From Armillaria gallica (taxonomy: Eukaryota > Basidiomycota > Agaricomycetes > Agaricales > Physalacriaceae): 64,000 bases of DNA. The DNA lies in NCBI GenBank assembly GCA_037576215.1, contig JBANDB010000001.1:5766001-5830000 (forward strand). The letters run 5' to 3'. The notes beneath the pieces are model-generated. The model saw only the letters and a program-made list of their open reading frames with translations, was not told the DNA's origin and did no database searches. The translations under genes were made by a program, and so were the position numbers. Below are positions 55,556-64,000 of this stretch, piece after piece. Position 1 is the stretch's first letter, and each line of letters begins with the position of its first letter.

Positions 55556-58500
55556 TTACACGGTGGCAAGGGGAGATGTCTTAGGTTTACGGGGACGACC
55601 TCGCTTTGAAAGAGGGACCACACCGCTGGCTAACCACGTGGGTACGTTCTCCCAGAGCTTGATGCAGTTCAGCCGCATATGACAACGTATATCGGCCTGG
55701 CGTAGAGCATAAGCGCGCTCACCATCCGAGATGTCGTCCTGCGCTGCACGCGCCAACCAGGTCCTCCCTTCCCATGCGAAAAATGCCTTCACTCGTTTCA
55801 TTTCTTCCTCCAATAGAATAGTCTCCTCATGCCAGCGATGAGCCCGCGCCCTTGTCTTGCACCATTCGATCCTCAAGGCTAGAGTCGGTGTCGCGATCAG
55901 TTCTGAGGACACATCAAATCAAAGGTGACGTACCTTCCGCGGTCTCTTCGGCATCAGTTTCATGTCGATGAACACGCCAGATCCAGCTCATCGCACGCCG
56001 TCCCTCTGTCTCCCCTGGCAAAACATCTTCGAGAGGCCGAACATCTGATGAGCTAAGCTCTCGTAGCTGACGGTCCCAGTCTGGCTTTCCACCCTCGATG
56101 GCACCTGCCAAAACTACGAGATGGCTGCGAAGTGTTCGGTATCTTGTGGCGGCTTCATCAATGTTACTGAGGACATTAGAGACGGTCGATCTTGCTCAGG
56201 TACTCATCATTTGTCCGGTAACATGCTTGTCCTTGAACTTGTAGAGATGCGACCGGTAAATCAGCAGTCGGCGCATCGTCGTCAAGCATTCGTAAGCCTC
56301 AGCCTCCCGCAGACGGAACTCAAAGTCCATAAGCTTTTGGTTCTGGCGACGGCGTTCCAGACAAGCACTTGGGAGAAAGAGCGGCATTGCGACAGCATCA
56401 AGAGCTTCCTCCAATGACACCTTCGGACGGTGTTTGCTTCGTCGTGACTTCTTCCGTCATCCTCGCCCCCCCGCTTCGTCTGCATCTGCATCTGCTCGTG
56501 CCGCTGCCAAGGCTTCAGCCTCAGACCTAGCCATTAATTGTGCCTTATTCCACTCGGCTCGCCACACGGCTACACCCGGCATATAAACCTGCTGAACCTC
56601 AAACCAAGTATCCATGCGCCGTCGAAGCCTGTTGAGACCTTTGGTGACTCGTGCACGATCACGATCCGTTGAATGAGGTCCGAGCGCTGCGTAAGCCAAT
56701 TTCAGGCATCGTCTTTCACACATCATCAGCTGAGAACATAGTGAAATTCATGGTGACACTCACTGATCACATTCTAATTCAACACCTTGCAGGATCATCG
56801 AGCTTGGCCCTACCTCGTGACAGACTGCAAAAATATCTTCGCTGTCATCTTTTTCTGTGCTCTCAGCCACATTGTTATTCTGTGCTGCTCCTTCTTCACG
56901 CTCTTGTATTTCGCGTGCCGTGATTTTGGCTATCTCCGCGGCTTCCTCTTGAGCCAGTGTGAGGCGGACTTTGGACGTTGTAAGCTCTAAGCATGGCATC
57001 AGAACCTTCGATCCCAAAATACTTGATAATTAGTACGTACGAGCGACAGTTGTTTCAAATGGATTCACTGCATTGGACGGATTTTGCTCCCACCCCTCGA
57101 TAGCAACCGTCCAGAGTTGAACATCAGCCAAGGGGAGGGATGCGGTGAACTCAGCATAGACGGCACTATGCAAAGTACAGGCGGGTATCGCCTCAAGCAT
57201 GGCTCTCAACAGACTAGAACCTGTCAAATGGATATGAGATCCAGTACTCTGAACCATGCACGCGATGATGTACCCATCAATGCCGATTTCCTATAGTTGT
57301 AGTCTCCAATATGGTCATCCAGGGTGTCGAGATATCCTCCTGGACCCATGACCTTCAAACTCGCTGCCAGCTGGTTGAGCCGACTCCAACCGCGTTCGGG
57401 GGCCTCTCCATCCGTCTCCCCTACGTGAGGTGTCTTGTTGAAGGAAAATTTGAGATGGCAGCTTGGTATATGCGCTGGCAGATGAAACTTGGGGATGAGA
57501 TAAACGAAGTCCGCAGGGTCTTGATGGGGCGTCATTGAAGGCGGATAGATCGCGATTCGATCCCAGAGTTTCTTCGACCACTGACAGTTGATGTCATACG
57601 AAACTACCACACGCTGAGGGGTCGAATGCTGCATCCTTGAGCAAAAGATATAATCCATCCGCACTTGTCTGTCCAAAGATGTTAGTCTTATATGATAAAG
57701 CAACCAAAAAAAACTCACTCTTCACCGTGGTCGAGGATTGTAACTGCGCCCGGCCCTTTAGAATCATGACGAGCACAATCCACTGTGGCCACACCACTAG
57801 TAGCCAAACCTGCGCCACGTTTTGATGTCACCAGTTTGACGGCCTGATGGTCTCTGCAGTCGCTGGGATCATATGGTATGCGTTTCCCATACTCGGCGAC
57901 ATGCTGCCTAAAGTCATCCTGTGCTACTACAAAACCAGCTCCGTTGACTAGGCTCGGATCCCGTGCCGAGTTTGAAACCACAAAACGGACGAGGCGAAAA
58001 TTGGCATCAATAGCCAGAAACAAACTATATTTCCACCTGTACACACTGATCAGCACATCATCAACATTTTAGGTGTTCACACGTACGGATTAACTGTGTC
58101 CTGCTCCCAATCTTCATCCAGATTTATTCCTGGCCAAGGACATGCCGGACATTTGACAGCCAATGAACCAGCTGGAATGGGCAGTTTGCCCGGAACGACG
58201 CCCTTCAAATCATGGGGAGATTTGTCGAGCTTTCGTTTCAGCAGCTTTAGATAGCGCCACTCCCGTACCATGCGCATAAACGCTTGGAATCGGCTCTGTC
58301 AAAGTGAATGAGACGTGGTCACCACAATAACTGCTTGGCTTACCGGCGGTTGGCATGTACCTGTGTTATCAGTCAGACGGACGAGAGTATGATAGAATTC
58401 ATAGCCCGAGACCTTGGACATGAACGAGAGGAGGTGGAACACCTCCAACGTGCGGAATGTTGTCGCCATCTGAGGATTCACCACAGTTGATGGAAAGAAA

Positions 58501-59389
58501 TGGGAGCAGAGAAGCTGGCGCCATCGACCCAGGGATTGTGTACATTCGCAGTAGTCGACGTGTACCGTTTGAATACCGTCCAGATCCAGAACTTGGAGTC
58601 GCCCGCGTCGTGGAGTAGGGCAGAAGGTATCAGGATCATGGCCTAGAGGCATGACCAGACCAAGCGCTCCCAGGGTTGTCTTCTGAAAAAAGGTTCCTGT
58701 CCATTCCTAAGTACTATGAGAAGTGAACGATGCAAGTCGGTAAGAGACCGTTACCTGGATTCTGTGCAAAGGATTGTGGTAATGACGAAAAATCATGCAC
58801 TCCTGGCAGTACATGAACACCTCGTTGCATGAGGCACACCTGTAGAGAGTTTCCTTGTCCGCGGATACTTGACATCGTGCACAGGATGAACGAAACTGTC
58901 GAGGATGTTCATCCCGAAACATCTCCTCGAGAAAGTCCCAAGTAAGGGGCAACCAATCACGGAAATGAGGATCGTCCTGGCAATTGTATGCAGATTAGCA
59001 AGAAGCTGCAGGAGAGAAACCATCAGACATACCTGTTGAATTGCATTATCCTCTGTCGATGCCCCAGGGTCCATTGCCGCGATCCCTTCATCCTCTGAGT
59101 CGGAGTTGCTGTTTTCCTCTTCAAGGGTTGGCCCGTTAAGCCACGACAAGTCGACGCCTGTGAAATCATCCAGAACCGCATCGTGTGAGGTAGATTGCTT
59201 GGAAGGGCTGGGGGGGACCTCAGTATAAGTCGTTTTCTTGCGGTGCTTAGGAGTCCCTGTGGCAGCGGTTACATTGAAATCTGTATGTCGTACCCTAACT
59301 GGAGGGGAGGCCGTTTGGGTCTCTTCGAGTTCGTCTTCTCGGAACACATTGTCGCCTGTGAACCTTGGTCTTTTCAGTTTGTTTCTCAT
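55556..59389 (-). CDS. KDZ-family transposase with CxC2 cysteine cluster
   Basis: About a dozen exons separated by short GT-AG introns read through from ATG 59389 to a stop at 55556, around 1,000 residues. The N-terminus is Ser/acid-rich. A CxC2-type cysteine cluster follows: CARCQVSADKETLYRCASCNEVFMYCQEC (positions about 58880-58790). Next comes the KDZ module: LQVLDLDGIQTVHVDYCEC, HFFPSTVVNPQMATTF, FLAIDANFRLVRF, VSYDINCQWSKKLWDR, PKFHLPAHIPSC, then GETDGEAPERGWSRLN and LDTLDDHIGDYNYRK, which hold the conserved acidic residues. The C-terminal 400 residues are charged and helical, ending RGRPRKPKTSP, an AT-hook-like motif. KDZ transposases drive cut-and-paste transposons abundant in basidiomycetes. 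No stop or frameshift was found at the junctions examined, so it may be active. Confidence 0.85.
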
Positions 59390-59544
59390 GGTGATCGTGA
59401 GGCCCTTATCTTTAGCTAAGCACGCTGACTTCGCCAACCAAACTCGGCCAAATTAAGTGCACTACAGACCTTATTCTCAACGTATACTAAGACGGATTTA
59501 AAACACTTGTTGCGGCGAAATAATTACAAGACACTATGAAACTC

Positions 59545-60400
59545 TTAGATCTCGTAAACAGTAGTTACCCCTCCCACAGTCATGCTGGTCACCAGCACTT
59601 CCACCTCTAGCTCATCATATCCCGTGGCTGTCACCCAGGCATCAACATCGAGACGCTCCCACTCAGCCGGATCATTGTCACTACCCGTCGGCAGCGCTGC
59701 TCGCCAGTATAGAAGTCTAGTCTTCGCTCGCATCCTCAAGTCCAGCCCAACACGTTTGGCTTTCGCTCCTTGTTTTGCATCCGTCGAGAGAATGTCATGG
59801 CCATCGTCTGCCCGAGCCAACACGGACATTGAGTGGTCACTGCTGCTCTTGTCCATGCCAGATGATGATCCTTCGTGTGACGACCCCTCGTTTGACATAG
59901 ATGAGTCTTCGCTAGACCTGGAAGACACCGAGGAGTCGCTATCTTCTTGGGAGTTACTGAACATGAATTTAGACATGGGGAGTTCGTTCTTGGCGACCTG
60001 CCCGCCCATGCGATCCAGTTGGTACTCGAGGCGCTAGGCAATAAATTCAGTCAGGGAGGGAAGGTTGCAGTGACAGGTCTACTCACATGGTAGCACTCTC
60101 GTGCGCTGGCCCGGTATTCCTTGGCCCAAGAATTCGTGACACTCTCGGGGAACCATCTGACCCACATCCACAGGAACCACTCCCAAAAGTGAGCCGTCTC
60201 CTCCTGCTCGATTGCATGCACATATGTATCCAGATGTTCTTTCAATGCACGTCGCATGGGTCCACTGAAATTTTTTTGGGGGATCCGTTTCTAGACACCA
60301 AGGAAAACCGTTAGATGTAGAAAACATTCACAGCAACGTGAACAATTCATACCGGACGTGGTGGCAAACCCCATACATTCTTATCATCATCATCGTCCAT
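59545..60400 (-). CDS. Acidic protein of unknown function next to KDZ gene
   Basis: Three exons, 60400-60353, 60290-60087 and 60033-59545, with GT-AG introns of 62 and 53 bases, give 246 residues in frame. It starts MDDDDDKNVWGLPPRP, followed by a compact Trp-rich part (FSGPMRRALKEHLDTYV, HFWEWFLWMWVRWFPE). A long Ser/Asp-rich linker follows, then a C-terminal domain-like part with RTRLLYWRAALP-type and YDELEVEVLVTSM strands. No known family. Same strand as the KDZ transposase with only about 150 bases between them, so it may be part of the same mobile element or its host-gene neighbour. Confidence 0.65.
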
Positions 60401-60794
60401 TTTCTACAGTGACCAGGAGAGGTGGAGGGACCGAGCCTACAAAGCGAGGAGCTAAAGACGTCTGAAGATGGCGCCAGCCATATATAGTCTTATGAGTCGT
60501 CGACAGAGCCAGAAGACGTATGAGAAGCCAGCTCTGACACGTGGGGAAATCTGTGAAGTGATGTGTCCCAGTCCAGTTAGAAACGTGTGTAGCGGTGTAG
60601 GCAGCGACGACGACGCCCCATGATGAAGTAGGAAGTGTGTAGCGGGGTAGGCAAGTGGAAAGTGGCAGTGAAGGGAACGTGACAAACCAGCTGGTTGAAC
60701 ATGTCACAGTGGTGTGACATTACAAAGTAAATGCGATTAAATGGGAACACGACCGGTATCCGCGGACTAAATTGTCTGTACAAACGAAACTATC

Positions 60795-61613
60795 CTACTG
60801 TAGTTGAAATGCTAGTAGGCCTTGCCTGAATGCCGCCCTGAGCTCGCTGACTCCAGAAAGTGCTGAACATAAGAGATCCTGTAACAGGTCCACCACATCT
60901 TGTACATCACGACAAAGCTGCTCGGCGTCCTTCCATAAGTCAGTACAGCCCATCCGTCGATAAATTCCAGTAACGATTACAGTCACACGGTTGTGCAACC
61001 TGTTGAATGGTTCGAGCGCCTCTGAAATCATGGCACCAGGGTCGGTGACATGTTCCTCGCTTGCCTGGGCATACACAGCGGCTGCAAGCGTGACGGGGGG
61101 TTCGTTGTTGAGACGTCGAGTGAGTCTAGCCTGGTTTTTGGTGATGCCAGCTTTCCATTCGTCGAGAGTAGTCAGTTTGGGCACGGACCTAGGCACCATT
61201 AGATACGGCTCAGGAAGAAATTTGCATGATATAGATGGCGTACGGGTAGGCAGCTGACGGACGACGAGGTCGACATGGCTCCTTGGAAGACACATGCCGG
61301 CGGTCTCGTTCATGGTTGTCTGACGATGAGGTATAGCGTCGACGCGCCTTCCTGCAAACTATGTCGCGATTTCTGTGAGGGAGGAGAGGTTAATTGAATT
61401 TCCAGTGTGTTGAGACCGAGTTCACCTTTGATAGTAGCCCTGCTGCGCCAGGGCATGGGCAACAGCTTTTTCATCTTCTGTGTTGTACTTGCGTGGACGG
61501 CCGCGCGGTCTCCGACGAGGTAGATCAGGTTGTGACGTGCTGGCGGTTATGGCACCAGAACTGGGCGTGAGTGTGGCAGCGGAGTCGGTGGCATTACCAT
61601 CGTCGTCTGTCAT
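60795..61613 (-). CDS. AT-hook protein, unknown
   Basis: Exon 1 starts at ATG 61613 and has an AT-hook (RRRPRGRPRKY) followed by EDEKAVAHALAQQGYYQRNRD across the first intron (about 61425-61372). A downstream frame to the stop at 60795 is helical (LYEAEQLCRDVQDVVDLLQDLL-type). How the second exon joins the last frame was not settled, so the middle of the model is uncertain. The AT-hook suggests binding of AT-rich DNA. Same strand as the KDZ gene and its neighbour. Confidence 0.5.
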
Positions 61614-63004
61614 GGTCAGCCGTGAAGGGTGAAAAGTGTGCCGAGTGAAGATGCCGTGACTGGAATGCAGGGTCCACACTTCACCGAATCTAATGATTTT
61701 AAATGAATATCAATAGCTTGAGATGAACGCGATTGAAATTTGGCTTCATAAATGGATAATAGTCGTTGTACTGAGTCTGAACGCGGCGGATTCAACAGGA
61801 GGAAGGACGCACGAAAGTGTGGTGAGATTGCTAAAGATGGAACCGGCTACTTGGGCATGGATCACTAGCGGATATCAGCCTACGTTTGCCTGATGACTTT
61901 ATAATGATATTAATTCATTTGGCCCTCTGCGCCATATTAGCAGTACCTACACTTCTTATATTTTTATGCTAGGCCCTCAGAGTTGTTTAAGAGTTGTCTA
62001 CATGCCCCAACTACCTATTTTCATTCTGAACCATCTGGGAGATGAGTTTCTACATTAACGATGGGTCGTGCCGGACTTGCCGGCGGTGCGCGCTTAGGTT
62101 ATATCTCTCAGTTTTGGGAGTGATTCGGTCGCGAAAAGGTTAATGATTTCTCGTTCAACTACAAGCAGGACCAATGGAATATATGACGGGGATTATGAGT
62201 ACGGTAAGTCACCACAGGGAGTGCGGAGCTCCACATCCTCTCTACACCCTCTTGATCTGTAGTTGATCCAACCGATCTCGTATGCGAATTGTGGTGCATT
62301 TTTGTTAATCGGAAGTTTGTATCAAAGGTGCGAGCAACTGCCGTTTGCCAGGTTGAATCTACATTGAGGCTGAGAGATCGTGGAATCGATTGCAGCCTGC
62401 GTGAAATTCAGAAAATGAAATGGACCCTATCAAGGGACGACTGACCCTCGGTAACGTGGCAGGGAAGGGTTGCGCCACCGGACCATTGCCCATGCAGCTG
62501 CCCTGCAAAGAGATCTGTATAATAATGATGGCTGAGATCAGGAAAATATACTTACAGTAGATTTTCATCTGTGTCGGTGCGTGCCATGTTGGGTGATCTT
62601 TTTTGGAAGGGACTGGGTTGACAGGAAGTCTTTCGGTATTACCCGAAGTTGAGCTGTATAGTTGCAGCCACCAAGCCACCAAATAAGTCCGGATGATGCC
62701 GACCTGCCGTGAGGAACTCGGACCGAGAAATCTCAAGATCAGGTCCCAAGTGAAGAATAACCGATATCACCGAGGAAACATGTCGCTGCGGGAGCTTTTT
62801 TACAGGGTATAATCACAGTATTTATTTTTAGAGCTAGCTACATCTAACTACGGTACTAGAGATAATTTTTTTTGGGGGGGGTTTAGACAAACATAAAAGA
62901 GATAAAAAAAAAAGATAGCGAGACAGAGCAATGTAAGAAAACAGGAGCAGGGATAGCGATAGTCGACGTAATAATGTCCAAGAAAAAAAAAATGTTGCGC
63001 CGAC
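61614..63004. other. Mostly non-coding; one doubtful small gene
   Basis: A minus-strand frame at 62736-62359 with LGPSSSRQVGIIRTYLVAWWLQ and a possible GT-AG intron near 62555-62503 may be an exon of an unknown gene, but it lacks a domain. Otherwise AT-rich sequence, including a G-run (62873-62882) and A-runs at 62906 and 62980. Confidence 0.25.
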
Positions 63005-63753
63005 TCAAAGTACACGAACCTTGCCCTGTGCGAGGGCAGCCTGGAATGCCTCCTCAGCTTCGGCACGGGTCTTGTACTTCTTGTGGCAGGCATGCGCTAC
63101 CCCCGAGACCAAAGGCTGAACGACTTCCCTATATCTCGAGTGAGTAAGATCCAAGGATTAAACGAAGAACGTACCAGTTCGAGAAGATGCCCACCTCGCG
63201 GCCGGCAGTAACCACATACCATGCTTCCGACGACTGTCCGACAGCGGGATTGAAGGCTCCACAGTGGGAGCAATGGAAACCAGAATGGACCTGCGCTGGT
63301 GGTTGTTGAGTCGGCGGCACACGAGAAGATGAGGCTACTGGCGGCGCCGGCATGCGCGCTGGGAATGTCGCACCCGTAGCCCTGGGGAACAGTTGACGGG
63401 CAACGACAGGCATCTCGGAAGATGTACCGGCGACTAGAAAGAGATTCAGCTTGATAGATGTGAAGGAAAGGTGAGCACTTACCAGCCAGGGAGACACCAG
63501 CATTGCCTTGAGAGAGCGCCACAGGCACTTCAGGACCAGACGTTGGCGCCGTGCTCGCTGCACCGGCGTCACCGTCTTGCTCTCCAGGAGCAGACGTCGC
63601 AGGAGTGGAGGGAGGTGCTGCGTCGTGGACTAAAAGAAAGTCAATGAAGGTGGCAATACTGCGGGCACGAATAAGCTTACTGGTGAGGGCATTGAGCACC
63701 TCAAAAAGCGCCGCGAGGGCTTCAGGGGCGAGGTTGAACTTTTGTTGGGCCAT
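63005..63753 (-). CDS. Protein with RNase H1 N-terminal (viroplasmin-type) domain
   Basis: Four exons from ATG 63753 (MAQQKFNLAPEALAALFEVLNALT) to a stop at 63005. The middle is Ala/Pro/Ser-rich and disordered. A CSHCGAFNP motif precedes the C-terminal domain. Joined across the last intron (about 63175-63130), that domain reads WYVVTAGREVGIFSNW, then EVVQPLVSGVAHACHKKYKTRAEAEEAFQAALAQG. This is the pattern of the small hybrid-binding domain at the N-terminus of eukaryotic RNase H1 (PF01693), which binds RNA/DNA hybrids. No catalytic RNase H domain is present. Such stand-alone proteins are common in agaric genomes; role unknown. Confidence 0.75.
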
Positions 63754-64000
63754 TTGGTTTAGGTTCAGGGGCGGATGATGGTATCAATCAAGGGATGAAA
63801 AGCTCCCGTAAGTGATCACGGCACTTTTTATAGCACCCACGGGAGATTTGCTAGTATTTGTAGCAAATTAAGATTAGCTTCTGCCTGGCATTTCGGCTGG
63901 AGGGACGGCAGGGTGGAAGCCGAGCATAACTATACAGGCACTGTGGTCGTATCCCACTGAAAATTTATTCTCGTATTTTTCTACAAAACGTAGTTGCTTG
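63754..64000. other. Upstream region of the last gene
   Basis: A TTTTTATAGC stretch about 60 bases upstream of the ATG at 63753 may act as a TATA element. Nothing else seen. Confidence 0.3.

Noticed and set aside
62359..62736. 125-codon minus-strand frame as a gene
   Set aside because: A possible intron is visible but no full model or domain; kept only as a remark.

Overview
This window looks like genomic DNA of a mushroom-forming basidiomycete (Agaricomycetes). The signs are short GT-AG introns of about 45-65 bases, a DUF6699 protein, agaric-type F-box proteins (N-terminal coiled coil followed by SPIRRLP-like F-box), several HET-domain genes, a DUF4246 protein, a KDZ-family transposase and a Tad-like LINE. 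No rRNA, tRNA or CRISPR was recognised. All identifications come from reading the sequence; no database search was run.

Layout. 0-4 kb: a DUF6699 gene, a hAT-like MITE and a five-exon gene of unknown function. 4.8-45.8 kb: a nested, rearranged segmental duplication. Block A (4.8-8.2 kb: unknown decayed gene, C2H2/RING gene, 3' half of an F-box gene) recurs inverted at 36.7-33.2 kb. Block B (11.06-15.45 kb: GPI3/PIG-A 5' part and a 702-aa HET gene) recurs in direct orientation at 26.54-30.98 kb. Block C (15.55-22.37 kb: second HET gene, polytopic membrane protein, PH-like gene) recurs inverted at 44.4-37.4 kb. Block D (36.74-37.41 kb) recurs inverted at 45.72-45.10 kb. Between the copies lie single-copy pieces: the 5' half of the F-box gene, the 3' exons of GPI3, an intact classical HET gene (24.2-26.3 kb) and a diverged intact HET paralogue (31.0-33.2 kb).

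Copy status differs from gene to gene. GPI3, the 702-aa HET and the RING gene are intact only in the left copy. The second HET gene is broken in both copies. The membrane protein beside it is open in both copies. Because the copies act as filled and empty alleles of each other, they date and define four non-autonomous DNA transposons: an 8-bp-TSD hAT-like MITE (two copies near the ends of the complex), a 485-bp element with 34-bp TIRs and an 8-bp TSD, a 123-bp hairpin element with CACAG ends and a 3-bp TSD, and a 691-bp element with a TA TSD.

46-64 kb is transposon-rich: a DUF4246 gene, an F-box 5' fragment abutting a LINE that has lost its 3' part, a complete-looking KDZ transposase and three further genes on the same strand (an unknown acidic protein, an AT-hook protein, and a protein with an RNase H1 N-terminal-type domain).

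Biologically, the duplicated core is a cluster of HET-domain (heterokaryon incompatibility/programmed cell death type) genes undergoing duplication, inversion and decay. It includes a tail-to-tail HET/membrane-protein gene pair that is the best candidate here for an undescribed two-gene unit.
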